From Stackebrandtia nassauensis DSM 44728 (GTDB lineage Bacteria; Actinomycetota; Actinomycetes; Mycobacteriales; Micromonosporaceae): a stretch of 64,000 bases of DNA. Shown here piece after piece: positions 33,770 through 42,180 of the stretch. Each line of letters starts with the position of its first letter. Position 1 is the first letter of the stretch. The position numbers were made by a program, and so were the translations under genes. Under the pieces are notes generated by a model. It worked only from the letters and a program-made list of their open reading frames with translations. It ran no database searches and was not told where the DNA came from. The stretch lies in NCBI RefSeq assembly GCF_000024545.1, contig NC_013947.1, positions 5,580,001 through 5,644,000 of the forward strand, read 5' to 3'.

Positions 33770-36202
33770 CTACCCGACCGCCGCGCCGGGGTCGGCGGAA
33801 CCGAGCTCGTCCAGGTCGGCGAGCAGTCGCCGGATCCGGTCGGCCCTGATCGCGTCACCGATACCGACCGCGACATCGAGACCGTCCCGCAGCGGCTCGG
33901 CCGCCGCGCCGGGGTCACCACACGCCAGCAGCGTCCGTCCCAGTTCCTCCAACGCGACCGCCCGTCCCGCCAGGTCACCGGCTGCCTCGGACGCCGCGAG
34001 GGCCTCGCGCAGCGTCGCCGTCGCCGCTTCATTGTCACCGCCGCGTCGCTGTGCCCCACCGATGCCGCGCAGCATCTCGGCGCGCGCCAGCTGGTCCTCG
34101 GCACCGACCAACCCCAGGCTTTCCCGGTACAGCGACAGTTCCCGGTCGAAGTCGCCCAGCCGCCCCGCGACGGTGCCGAGGTTGAACGCGGCCGCGGCCT
34201 GCCCGGCGCGGGAACCCAGAACGTCGCGGCACAGCCGCAGCGCGTCCTCGGCGCAGTCACCGGCGGCGTCGAGCCGGTCGATCCGAGTGAAAGTGGCGGC
34301 CATGTTGATCAGGCACACCGCCGTCGCCTCCCGTTCCCCGGTCTCCTGGAACTCCTTGAGACCCCGGTACATCTGGTCGACACCATCGGACGGGTCAGCG
34401 GACCACATGGCCGCCAGGTCACAACGGGCCATTCCGGAATCCATTTTGGTCACCGCGGTGATCAGCGGGTCGGTCCCGGTTTCGGCGGCCGTCGCGGCGG
34501 CCTCGGCGATGGTGGCCCAGTCCAGCAGGTAACCGCGGCTGAGGTAGTACGCGAACAACCCGATCGACAGCCGCACCGTCGTCTCCGGCGGCATCCCGGG
34601 CTGCGACACGATCTCCACCAGCTGCGCGCGGTGCGCGTCCAGCCACGCGAACGCCGCCGCCGAGGTCACGAATTCCGGCGCCACGCCCAGATCGACACCG
34701 CCGGACCAGTCCCGGCGGATCCCGTTGGGCTGCGCCAGGTTCAGGCTCCGCCAGGCCACGGCGGTGAACAGCTCGGCGGCCCGCCGCACCGCCCCCGCCC
34801 GCTCCTCGGGTTCCAGCAACCGCTCGGCCTGCTCACGGGCGTAGGCGTGCAGCAGATCGTGCATGCGGTAGACGCCCGGCTCGTGCGCGTCGAGCAACGC
34901 CAGGTCGGTGAAGCGCTCCAGCATCGCCTCCGCGTCACGCGGAGACAGGTCAGCAGGCCGCTCCCGCCCAGCCTCCGCTGCTGTCTCGGTCGTTGCCAGC
35001 AGCCTCGCGGTCAACTCCACCGACAGTCCCCCGGCGGGCAGCACCCCCAACAGCGCGTACCGGCGACGATCGGCGGCGTCCAGCAGTTCGAACGACACCG
35101 CGAAGCAGGCCCGCACCCCCAGTTCCCGGCGTTCCAGCTCGTCGAGGCGACGCACCCGGTCGGCCAGCCGCTCGGCCAGGTGCGCGATCGGCCACTGTGG
35201 CCTGACAGCCAAGCGGGAACCCGCCAGGTGCAGCGCCAACGGCAGGCCACCGCAGTAGCCCGCCAGCTCCCGGGCGGCCTCCGGTTCGGCCGCCAGCCGC
35301 TCCGCTCCGATCGTGTCGGTCAGCAGCGTCAGCGAAGCGTCCTCGGTCAGCACATCCAGTCGGGTGTGGAGGGTGTGCGGCAGCGTGTCCAGGGCGTGGC
35401 GACTGGTGACGATAGCGGCGCACCCGGTAGCGCCCGGCAACAGGTCGGCGACCTGCTGCGGCCCGGAAACGTTGTCCAACACCAACAACAACCGCCGCCC
35501 GGCCAGCACCGACCGATACGCCCCCACCGCGTCGGTGCCGTCCACGGCGTCCACCACACCGCCGACGGCCCGCAACAGCTGACTCAGCGCGGCCCGGGTG
35601 TCGAGCGGCTTGTCGTGGCTACGCAGGTCGAGATACACCTGGCCGTCGGGAAACTGCTCGGCCACCGCGTGCGCGGCGTGCAGGGCCAGCGCGGTCTTGC
35701 CGACGCCGCCCATGCCGGTCACCGCGCACACCGGCACCCCGCCGTCCCGCGTCAACGCGGCGACCAACGCCGCGAGTTCGCCGTCCCGGCCGGTGAACCG
35801 GGGCGGCGGCGCGGGCAGCTGCCGGGGAGGGCACCCCGCGGACTCGGGTTCGACAGCGCCGTCGGCGGGCTGGGCCGCGTGAGCGGTGCGGTTGCCGTCG
35901 GCGTCACAGGACGCGACCGGAGTGACCCGGTCACCGGCGGCGCCCGCTTCGGCGTCGGCCGGGCCCGGTCGTGGCCGACCCGACGGCCGGGCCGCCACGC
36001 GCAGCTCGGAGCGCGCGACCTCGTCCAGCCCCAGGGCATCCGCAAGTACATCCACAGTGTACTTATATGGCCGCTTCCGGTCGCCGCGCTCCAGCGAGCC
36101 GATCGCCTGGCTGCTCAGCTTCGCCCGCTCCGCCAGCGACTCCTGGGTGAACCCGGCCGCCAACCGGTGCCGCCGCAGCAGGTGTCCGAATGTGTTGTCC
36201 AC
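33770..36202 (-). CDS. XRE-HTH, STAND/NB-ARC ATPase and TPR regulator
   Basis: An 810-residue signal-transduction ATPase. The N-terminal XRE-type HTH (about 5-62, TFGHLLRRHRLAAGFTQESL and SSQAIGSLERG) is followed by a Pro/Ala-rich linker, an NB-ARC ATPase with P-loop VTGMGGVGKTAL (about 161-172) and Walker B RRLLLVLDNV, a winged-helix region (GVLPAGGLSVELTARLLA), and C-terminal TPR-type repeats (about 560-800). This layout is typical of actinomycete AfsR-like or STAND regulators, which oligomerise on ligand binding. GTG 36202 was chosen for the HTH onset and AAGGA upstream. Its target may be the methyltransferase and the operon downstream. Confidence 0.9.
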   Translation of the reverse strand: MDNTFGHLLRRHRLAAGFTQESLAERAKLSSQAIGSLERGDRKRPYKYTVDVLADALGLDEVARSELRVAARPSGRPRPGPADAEAGAAGDRVTPVASCDADGNRTAHAAQPADGAVEPESAGCPPRQLPAPPPRFTGRDGELAALVAALTRDGGVPVCAVTGMGGVGKTALALHAAHAVAEQFPDGQVYLDLRSHDKPLDTRAALSQLLRAVGGVVDAVDGTDAVGAYRSVLAGRRLLLVLDNVSGPQQVADLLPGATGCAAIVTSRHALDTLPHTLHTRLDVLTEDASLTLLTDTIGAERLAAEPEAARELAGYCGGLPLALHLAGSRLAVRPQWPIAHLAERLADRVRRLDELERRELGVRACFAVSFELLDAADRRRYALLGVLPAGGLSVELTARLLATTETAAEAGRERPADLSPRDAEAMLERFTDLALLDAHEPGVYRMHDLLHAYAREQAERLLEPEERAGAVRRAAELFTAVAWRSLNLAQPNGIRRDWSGGVDLGVAPEFVTSAAAFAWLDAHRAQLVEIVSQPGMPPETTVRLSIGLFAYYLSRGYLLDWATIAEAAATAAETGTDPLITAVTKMDSGMARCDLAAMWSADPSDGVDQMYRGLKEFQETGEREATAVCLINMAATFTRIDRLDAAGDCAEDALRLCRDVLGSRAGQAAAAFNLGTVAGRLGDFDRELSLYRESLGLVGAEDQLARAEMLRGIGGAQRRGGDNEAATATLREALAASEAAGDLAGRAVALEELGRTLLACGDPGAAAEPLRDGLDVAVGIGDAIRADRIRRLLADLDELGSADPGAAVG

Positions 36203-36319
36203 GAAGCATTCCTTCACAGCCGGTGTGTAGGTCAACTGTAGAAGTTGTCGCTGGTGGGTCGCCTCCCCCGCACGAATACTCGGCCGTGACCGCAAGTCAT
36301 CGAACGGAAAGGGACGGCA

Positions 36320-36772
36320 ATGGTCAGGTCCAAAGTGGCGGGAATCCTCGCCGCGACGGTGGTGGGAGTCTCGGCAATGGTGGGCAGCACCGCGCTCGCC
36401 TCGGCCGACACAGCGGACGCCAAGTCCTGCTCGGGCTGGTCGACGCTGGGCACCGAATACATCCGCAACATCGCGACCGGCAAGGTCGGCGGCGGCATCG
36501 CCTATCAGGAACGCGAGTGCCCGACCTCCGGCGGCGGCACCGTCGACCGATATCGCACCACGATGCTCATCTACGCGCCCTTGAAGAGCGGAACCCGAGC
36601 CGTGGCCGGTATCTACGGCTCGAAGGACGACTTCTGCGTCGTCAAGCCCAAGGAGTCCGACCGCTACTGCGCCACCGACGCCAACGTCACCGGCGCCTAC
36701 AAGTCCCGAGGTGTGGTGCAGAAGTGGTCGAACGGCGCCTGGCGCACCTACGCCCAGGGCCAGTGGCCCTGA
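36320..36772 (+). CDS. Small secreted four-cysteine protein, copy 1
   Basis: A 150-residue protein with a Sec signal peptide (hydrophobic core AGILAATVVGVSAMVG, cleavage after ALASA). The mature part of about 120 residues has four cysteines (KSC, REC, DDFC, DRYC), likely two disulfides, and the conserved sequence RTTMLIYAPLKSGTRAVAGIYGS. I do not recognise the family. It is a tandem duplicate of the next gene, with all four cysteines kept in the same order. Exported small beta-rich proteins of this kind have no known activity. It is divergent from the STAND regulator. Confidence 0.8.
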   Translation: MVRSKVAGILAATVVGVSAMVGSTALASADTADAKSCSGWSTLGTEYIRNIATGKVGGGIAYQERECPTSGGGTVDRYRTTMLIYAPLKSGTRAVAGIYGSKDDFCVVKPKESDRYCATDANVTGAYKSRGVVQKWSNGAWRTYAQGQWP

Positions 36773-36807
36773 GCCCGGTTCCATCCGAACAAGCAAGGAG
36801 AAAGCCC

Positions 36808-37266
36808 ATGTCCAGATCCAGAATCGCGGCGATCCTCGCCGCCCTGACCGTCGGCATCGCGGCCCTGGTGGGGAGCGCCGCGCCCGCCTCGGCCGACACG
36901 AATATCCAAACGACCTGCTGGGGCTGGGACACCATCGCCTCGGACACCATCAAGAACGACGTGACCCACGTTGCCGGGGGCGGCATCGAAGTGGAACAAC
37001 GCAAATGCCAGTACCCCGACAATCCCAACAATCACTTCTACCAGTACCGCGTGAAAATGCTGATCTACGGCGAGATGCGCTCGAACACCCGCGCGGTCGC
37101 CAAGATCTTCGGAAGCACCAACGAGTCATGCGAGGTGTACCCGTGGCAGAGCGACCAGTTCTGCGCCTCGGATCCGGTTAGCAACGCCTACCAGGCCTGG
37201 GGCATCGTGCAGGAGAAACGCGACGGCGAGTGGTTCACGTACGCCAGAGGCGGAGTACACCTCTGA
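36808..37266 (+). CDS. Small secreted four-cysteine protein, copy 2
   Basis: A 152-residue paralogue of the upstream gene. Sec signal peptide with core AAILAALTVGIAALVG and a PASADT cleavage region. The mature part keeps the four cysteines (QTTC, QRKC, NESC, DQFC) and the segment YRVKMLIYGEMRSNTRAVAKIFGS. ATG 36808 has AAGGAG 7 bases upstream and lies 35 bases after the first copy, so both are probably cotranscribed. The mature sequences have diverged much more than the signal peptides and cysteine frame. Function unknown. A strong hairpin follows at 37303-37337. Confidence 0.82.
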   Translation: MSRSRIAAILAALTVGIAALVGSAAPASADTNIQTTCWGWDTIASDTIKNDVTHVAGGGIEVEQRKCQYPDNPNNHFYQYRVKMLIYGEMRSNTRAVAKIFGSTNESCEVYPWQSDQFCASDPVSNAYQAWGIVQEKRDGEWFTYARGGVHL

Positions 37267-37302
37267 CCCCAAGACCCAGCTCTGCCAAGGGGTGCCACCC
37301 CC

Positions 37303-37337
37303 GCGCCGTCCCGGTTTGTCGCGAACCGGGGCGGCGC
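37303..37337. terminator. Bidirectional hairpin terminator
   Basis: Near-perfect 14-bp stem GCGCCGTCCCGGTT (37303-37316), 7-base loop, AACCGGGGCGGCGC (37324-37337) with one G-U type mismatch. It lies between the convergent secreted-protein pair and mutM, 36 bases past the former stop and 4 bases before the latter's stop, so it could end both transcripts. Confidence 0.75.
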
Positions 37338-37341
37338 CTCA

Positions 37342-38184
37342 CTATCCGGGAACGATCTGACAGGAAGGACAGTGGAACGACGACCGGTTCGTGAACTTGA
37401 TCCGCTCCACCGGCGTCCCACAACGCCGACACGGCTCCTCGGCCCGCCCGTACACCGCCAGCGAGCGATCGAAATACCCCGATTCCCCGTTCGTGTTGAC
37501 GTACAACGCGTCAAAGGACGTGCCGCCCGCGTTCAACGCCGCGTCGAACACCTCCCGGATGTGCTCGACAAGCTCCCGCGCCACCGCGTCCGACAATTCC
37601 TGCGAGGGATGATTGCCGTGTAGCCGGGCCCGCCACAGCGCCTCGTCGGCGTAGATGTTGCCCACCCCGGAAATCAGCGACTGGTCCAGCAGCGCCCGCT
37701 TCACCTCGCCGCGCCGAGCCCGCAACCTGCGCGAGAACTCCGCCAGATCGAAAGCGGGATCGTAGATGTCGGGCGCGATATGGGCGATCTCCCCCGGCAG
37801 CTCGGCCCCGTCGGGGCTGACCAGCATCTCGCCGAAGGTGCGCTGGTCGACAAACCGCAGCTGGTGCTCGGCCTGGTCGAAGACCAGGCGGATGCGCAGG
37901 TGCGGGCCGTCGGGTTTGTCGGGCGGTTCGATCAGCAGCTGGCCCGACATGCCGAGGTGGCACAACAACGCGTCCCCGGAATCCAAGGGGAGCCAGAGGA
38001 ACTTGCCCCGCCTGCGAGTCCCCGTGATCGTCGTCCCCAACAGCCGGGCACGGAAATCGGCGGGTCCGGCGTGATGCCGCCGCACGGCACGCGGATGCCG
38101 CACCTCGACGTCGGTGATACGACGGCCGATGACCCAGCCGTCCAGGCCGCGCCGGATCGTCTCCACCTCGGGCAGTTCGGGCAT
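37342..38184 (-). CDS. mutM: Formamidopyrimidine-DNA glycosylase (Fpg/MutM)
   Basis: A 280-residue base-excision repair enzyme that removes oxidised purines such as 8-oxoguanine and nicks the strand. It starts with [14 protein letters not shown]: Pro2 is the nucleophile and Glu3 the acid. RRRGKFLWL contains the conserved Lys. The H2TH motif is visible around [20 protein letters not shown], and the C-terminal zinc finger has four cysteines (CRRCG and CPSCQ). Length is normal. It could be a paralogue (Nei-like) in a genome with several Fpg family members, but the PELPEVE start and zinc finger favour Fpg. Confidence 0.95.
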   Translation of the reverse strand: MPELPEVETIRRGLDGWVIGRRITDVEVRHPRAVRRHHAGPADFRARLLGTTITGTRRRGKFLWLPLDSGDALLCHLGMSGQLLIEPPDKPDGPHLRIRLVFDQAEHQLRFVDQRTFGEMLVSPDGAELPGEIAHIAPDIYDPAFDLAEFSRRLRARRGEVKRALLDQSLISGVGNIYADEALWRARLHGNHPSQELSDAVARELVEHIREVFDAALNAGGTSFDALYVNTNGESGYFDRSLAVYGRAEEPCRRCGTPVERIKFTNRSSFHCPSCQIVPG

Positions 38185-38209
38185 GCCCGCTACCCTACGC
38201 GCGGGTGTG

Positions 38210-38935
38210 TCACTCGCTGCCGAACATCTGGGTCCAGTACAGGGTGCCGTCGCTCTTCTTCGCCACGCCCATGCCGATCGCGCGGGCGTCGCAGTTGAGG
38301 ATGTTGGCGCGATGGCCCTCGGAGTTCATCCACGAGTCCATGACGGCTTCGGCGCTGGTCTGTCCCGCGGCGATGTTCTCGCCGATGGCGCTGTTGTAGC
38401 CCTGCGCGGCGGCGCGGTCGGAGAAGGTGCGGCCGTCCTGGGAGGTGTGGTCGAAGTAGTTGTTGGCCGCCATGTCCTTGCTGTGGCCGGTGGCCGCGGC
38501 GACGAGCTTGTCGTTGGACGAGACCTTGCCGCAACCGGCGTTGGCGCGCTCTTGATTCACGAGGTCGACGACCCCGGAACGCAGGTCGGCGAACTCGTCC
38601 TTTGGCTTCTCCGTGGTGGGCTCGTCGTCGGAGGGCTTGGGCGACTTGGTCTTGGACTTGGACGGGGTGGGCGACTTGCCCTGGTCCAGGTCCTCGGCCT
38701 TCGACGAGGACGAGCTGGACTCCGCCTCGGTGGTGGGAGCCGCGTTGCCGTCAGCGGCGGGCTTGGTGTCATCGGGCGCGATGGTGAGCTCGGCGGTGGC
38801 CAGTCCCACGCCCGTCACCAGGACCAGGGTCGCGGTCGCCACCACCCACCAGCGGGTCTTCGTCGTGCCGGGACGCCGGTGTGCGCCACCACGTGCGGGC
38901 GGTGACGAGGCATCGGGCGATCGAAGAGTTTGCAT
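38210..38935 (-). CDS. CAP-domain (SCP/PR-1) secreted or membrane-anchored protein
   Basis: A 241-residue protein with a short cytoplasmic N-terminus, one hydrophobic helix (about 28-50), a Ser/Thr/Pro/Lys-rich linker of about 70 residues and a C-terminal CAP domain (about 115-241). CAP signatures: [63 protein letters not shown] and the C-terminal [10 protein letters not shown]. The conserved His and Glu residues of the CAP cavity are present. The length of the upstream open frame (to 38986) allows other starts; ATG 38935 gives a plausible N-terminus. It probably acts at the cell envelope; molecular function unknown. Confidence 0.88.
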   Translation of the reverse strand: MQTLRSPDASSPPARGGAHRRPGTTKTRWWVVATATLVLVTGVGLATAELTIAPDDTKPAADGNAAPTTEAESSSSSSKAEDLDQGKSPTPSKSKTKSPKPSDDEPTTEKPKDEFADLRSGVVDLVNQERANAGCGKVSSNDKLVAAATGHSKDMAANNYFDHTSQDGRTFSDRAAAQGYNSAIGENIAAGQTSAEAVMDSWMNSEGHRANILNCDARAIGMGVAKKSDGTLYWTQMFGSE

Positions 38936-39006
38936 GTCTTGGGCAGAATACCCGGGGCTGGTTAACAACGCACCTTGTGGACACACAGTGAACGGACGGA
39001 CACACT

Positions 39007-40230
39007 TTGACGAAGGATGGTCCAGTATGGAAGCTGTTGGTCACGGACCGCGAATACCGCAGGTTCCTGATTCTGTTCATGGTGAACGGTGGCGCTTCCT
39101 CGGCGGGAATGCCGCTGGTGTCGCTGTTCTTGACCCAGGAGCTGGACGCGAGCCTGGCCGAGGTCGGCGTCGTGACGGTCGCGGGACTGTTGGTCATCGT
39201 CACCGGTCCCGTGGTCGGCGGACTGTCCGACCGGATGCGTTCCCGATCCCCGCTGATGGTGGGGCTGGCGGTGTGGATGGCCGCGGGCTGGGCCGTCTAC
39301 CCGTTCGTGGACGTCTTCTGGCTCGCCATCGCCGTACAGGTGGTGATGCTGAGCTGGATCGGTCCGCTCAACGCCCAGATCTTCGCGAGCCTGTCCGAGA
39401 CGCTCGAGGAACGCGCCGCCCCCAACGCCTCGACGATCACCTCGACCTTGCGGGGCGGGTACTCGCTCGGCTTCATGATCGGTCCGGTCGTCTCGACCGC
39501 GCTGGTGACCTTGGTCGATCTGCGTACCGCCTTCGCCTTGGCCGTGGCGCTGTATCTGGTCACCGCGACGCTCGGGTGGCGCAGCCCGGTCGCGGCCAAG
39601 CGCGCCCGCGGCGACGGTGAGCCGAAAGCCAAGGCCCGCAACGGTTCGATCCTGCCGCTGCTGGTCTTCGCGTCCGGTGCGTGCCTCGTGATGGTCGGCG
39701 ACATGCTGCGCGCCGTGTATCTGCCGATCTACGTGGTGGAGGAGCTCGGTCACAGCGCGGCCATGTTCGGCGCGCTGATCTCGGTCGCCGCCGGGCTGGA
39801 GATCCTGGCATTCCCGCTCGTGGGACGGCTCGCCGACCGTTTCGGCGTTCGTCGGGTCATGATGGCCGGGCTCGGCGCGGGTATCGCCGCTCATACGGTC
39901 CTCGCCACCAGCTCCAGCCTGTGGCAGGTGTGGCTGTTCACCGTCCTCACCGTCGTGGTGTTCACCGTGACGATGGGCCTGGGTGTCACCTACGCGCAGA
40001 GCCTCGCGCCCGGACAGCGCGGGCTGGCCGCCTCGATGTTCTTCAGCGCCCAGACCGGCGCGATGCCGGTCAGCGGGATCGTGACCGCCGCTGCCGTGGG
40101 ATCGCTTGGCCTGCCGGGAATCTTCTGGGTTCCGGCGGGACTGTGCGCGGTGTGCCTGGTCGCGTTGGTGTTGGCGAGCCGACGGACGAGCAGGCGACCG
40201 GCCGCCGAAGCCGCCGCCGAACCGCGTTGA
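39007..40230 (+). CDS. MFS transporter, SET-type sugar efflux family
   Basis: A 407-residue, 12-helix major facilitator. The N-terminal half contains LFMVNGGASSAGMPLVSLFL, matching the SetA-like sugar efflux family start, and the loop GPVVGGLSDRMRSR is the MFS motif A. Motif A recurs in the second half as FPLVGRLADRFGVRRV. A basic loop (KRARGDGEPKAKARN) separates the halves. The predicted role is efflux of sugars or sugar-like compounds; substrate unproven. The start codon is TTG, and the gene is divergent from the CAP-domain gene with about 70 bases between them. Confidence 0.9.
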   Translation: MTKDGPVWKLLVTDREYRRFLILFMVNGGASSAGMPLVSLFLTQELDASLAEVGVVTVAGLLVIVTGPVVGGLSDRMRSRSPLMVGLAVWMAAGWAVYPFVDVFWLAIAVQVVMLSWIGPLNAQIFASLSETLEERAAPNASTITSTLRGGYSLGFMIGPVVSTALVTLVDLRTAFALAVALYLVTATLGWRSPVAAKRARGDGEPKAKARNGSILPLLVFASGACLVMVGDMLRAVYLPIYVVEELGHSAAMFGALISVAAGLEILAFPLVGRLADRFGVRRVMMAGLGAGIAAHTVLATSSSLWQVWLFTVLTVVVFTVTMGLGVTYAQSLAPGQRGLAASMFFSAQTGAMPVSGIVTAAAVGSLGLPGIFWVPAGLCAVCLVALVLASRRTSRRPAAEAAAEPR

Positions 40231-40279
40231 CGCGGCGATGGTCGGCGGCGGCTAGCGGCTCCGGCGAGCGTCGTGGTTG

Positions 40280-40822
40280 TCAGGCCCCCCAGATCATCTC
40301 GGCGCCGGTGTGTCCGGCCCGGATCACGAAGTACGTCATCGTGACGGCCAGCCCGACGAGTACCACCCCCACGGTGGTCATGATGGCGGTGCGCTGTGTC
40401 GAGGCCGCTTCGGTGGCGTCGAGCGGCTTGAACGAGCGGTCCTTCAGGAAGCTGACCAGCCGTCCGCTGGCGAAACCGGCGAACAGCCAGGCCAGTGGCG
40501 CGGCCACCAGGGTCAGCCACAGCAGGGTGGTGCCGTTGGACGCGTGGTTGCTGATCGACGCCGCCTGCTGCTCGATGATCTGTTGTGAAGCCCCCTCCAT
40601 CTCGGCCAGTGTCTCGTCGGCGAGCTGTTGTCCGCTCGCGCGCGCGACGAACACCACCGCCACCGCGACCACCGACAGGCCCAGCAGCAGCCAACCCACG
40701 TGCCGTCGCACCTTCGGCACCAGCACGTAGGCGACGATCACCACCGCCAGCAGCGGCACCAGCACCACCGGCATGTGTACCGCCAGCGGGTGTAGTGGCA
40801 GTCCGAAAACTTCAGTCGGCAT
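40280..40822 (-). CDS. DUF2231 membrane protein
   Basis: A 180-residue membrane protein of the DUF2231 family. It has four helices (about 15-35, 45-65, 95-120, 145-170) and the family motif LPLHPLAVHMPVVLVPL near the N-terminus; the histidines in LHPLAVH suggest a metal or haem site. An extracellular/cytoplasmic loop (LAEMEGASQQIIEQQAAS) is helical and Gln-rich. ATG 40822 has GGGAGG upstream. The gene stands alone on the minus strand. Function unknown. Confidence 0.87.
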   Translation of the reverse strand: MPTEVFGLPLHPLAVHMPVVLVPLLAVVIVAYVLVPKVRRHVGWLLLGLSVVAVAVVFVARASGQQLADETLAEMEGASQQIIEQQAASISNHASNGTTLLWLTLVAAPLAWLFAGFASGRLVSFLKDRSFKPLDATEAASTQRTAIMTTVGVVLVGLAVTMTYFVIRAGHTGAEMIWGA

Positions 40823-40886
40823 CGGGCCCTCCCTTGGATCGAATGTCAATGCCCAACACCCACTACGCGACGTGGTGGCGAACGGT

Positions 40887-41531
40887 TCAATCGCCGCGTC
40901 GGCGGATGGCGATGACGTTGTCGATCAGGACCCCGGTCTGGCCGTCGGGGCCGGTGGCGTCGCGTTCGGCGCTGCCGACGCGTTCGGCCCGCCATTCGTC
41001 CGGGTCGAGGTCGAGGCCCTCGTGTACCTCGGTGGCGCTGGGAAAGTAGTGGTCCTTGTGGTCGGACCACGGTGGGGCGGCGCCGTGGTCGACGATCAGC
41101 AGCAGCCCGCCCGGGTTGAGGGCGTGGGCGGCGCGGCGCAGCACCAGTTCGCGGGGGAACTCCAGCGGGGATTGCAGGAACTGGGCCGAGATGAGGTCGA
41201 AAGCACCGTCGGGGAAGGTCTCGGCGAGGTCGTGGCGTTCGCCTCTCACCCGGTCGCCGACTCCGGCGGCCTTGGCGTTGTCGAGGGTGCGGGCGATCGC
41301 GGTGCCGGAGATGTCGACGGAGGTGACGCGCCAGCCCTTCGACGCCAGCCACACCGCGTCGCCGCCTTCGCCGCAGCCCAGGTCGAGGACGGTTCCGGGT
41401 TCGACGTCGGCCACGGTGTCGACGAGGACGGGGTTGGGCCTGCCGGACCAGACCCGGTCGCGGCTGCGGTACCGCTCCTCCCAGAACGCTTCGGGGCTCG
41501 GCGGTTGTTCGGTGCTGTCGTGTGTGTGCAT
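40887..41531 (-). CDS. SAM-dependent methyltransferase
   Basis: A 214-residue methyltransferase like the TehB/UbiE-type enzymes that follow thiopurine or tellurite methyltransferase architecture. It starts PEAFWEERYRSRDRVWSGRP, typical of this type, with SAM motif I VLDLGCGEGGDAVWLA, SVDISG as the acidic end of beta 2 and HALNPGGLLLIVDHG as the later motif. The ATG at 41531 lies 58 bases from the divergent XRE-cupin regulator start, and the space between holds its operator-like site, so this methyltransferase is probably part of that regulon. Substrate unknown; detoxification is plausible. Confidence 0.9.
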   Translation of the reverse strand: MHTHDSTEQPPSPEAFWEERYRSRDRVWSGRPNPVLVDTVADVEPGTVLDLGCGEGGDAVWLASKGWRVTSVDISGTAIARTLDNAKAAGVGDRVRGERHDLAETFPDGAFDLISAQFLQSPLEFPRELVLRRAAHALNPGGLLLIVDHGAAPPWSDHKDHYFPSATEVHEGLDLDPDEWRAERVGSAERDATGPDGQTGVLIDNVIAIRRRGD

Positions 41532-41562
41532 GGGACGAGCCTGCCGGAGCACCCGCGATATT

Positions 41563-41589
41563 GGCAAATGTTCATGCCGGTTTGGCAAG
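41563..41589. promoter_or_regulatory. Operator-like site, copy 1, between methyltransferase and XRE-cupin gene
   Basis: GGCAAATGTTCATGCC (41563-41578; inverted repeat with one mismatch) is followed, 21 bases from its start, by GGCAAG (41584-41589) directly abutting the ATG of the XRE-cupin gene. The same three-part arrangement with identical spacing occurs at 43184-43210. It is probably the autoregulatory operator of the XRE-cupin protein. Confidence 0.65.
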
Positions 41590-42174
41590 ATGGTGGGTGT
41601 GGAGGAACTGGACGAGGTACTGACCGCCGTCGGCCCCCGGCTGCGGGAGCTGCGGCGGCAGCGCAATGTGACGTTGGCCCGGCTCGCCGAGGCGACCGGC
41701 ATCTCGGAGAGCACGCTGTCGCGGTTGGAGAGCGGGGCGCGGCGGCCGAACCTGGAGTTGTTGCTGCCGTTGGCGAAGGTGTACGGGGTGCCGTTGGACG
41801 AGTTGGTCGGCGCGCCGACGACGGGTGATCCGCGGGTGCATCTGCGGCCGGTGCATCGGGGTGGGATGACGTTCATCCCGTTGACGCGCCGGGCCGGGGG
41901 CATCCAGTCGTACAAGATGGTCATTCCCGGTGACACCTCGGGCCGGGAGCCGGATCTGAAGACACACGAGGGCTACGAGTGGATGTATGTCCTCAACGGA
42001 CGGTTGCGGTTGTTGTTGGGCGACAAGGATCTGGTGCTCAATCCGGGCGAGGTGGCTGAGTTCGACACCCATGTGCCGCACTGGCTGGGCGCCGCCGAGG
42101 ACGCGCCGGTGGAGCTGCTGATCCTGTTCGGACAGCAGGGAGAGCGGGCGCACCTGCGCGCCCGCTCCCGCTGA
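41590..42174 (+). CDS. XRE-HTH and cupin-domain regulator
   Basis: A 194-residue regulator with an N-terminal XRE-type HTH (about 9-66, LRELRRQRNVTLARLAEATG and STLSRLESGARRP) and a C-terminal cupin domain (about 95-185, LKTHEGYEWMYVLNGRLRLLLGDKDLVLNPGEVAEFDTHVPHWLG, positions about 125-168). Cupin metal or ligand residues include the His-Glu pair at HEGYEW and His of VPHWL. Such proteins bind small ligands and repress or activate adjacent genes. ATG 41590 directly follows the third GGCAAG element with no ribosome binding site, so the mRNA may be leaderless. Likely targets are the methyltransferase and the flavoprotein. Confidence 0.9.
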   Translation: MVGVEELDEVLTAVGPRLRELRRQRNVTLARLAEATGISESTLSRLESGARRPNLELLLPLAKVYGVPLDELVGAPTTGDPRVHLRPVHRGGMTFIPLTRRAGGIQSYKMVIPGDTSGREPDLKTHEGYEWMYVLNGRLRLLLGDKDLVLNPGEVAEFDTHVPHWLGAAEDAPVELLILFGQQGERAHLRARSR

Positions 42175-42180
42175 ACCGCC

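Noticed and set aside
33008-36241. A 1077-codon plus-strand open frame opposite the STAND regulator and methyltransferase
   Set aside because: It crosses two real minus-strand genes and encodes an Arg/Gly/Gln-rich string without motifs, a typical high-GC artefact.
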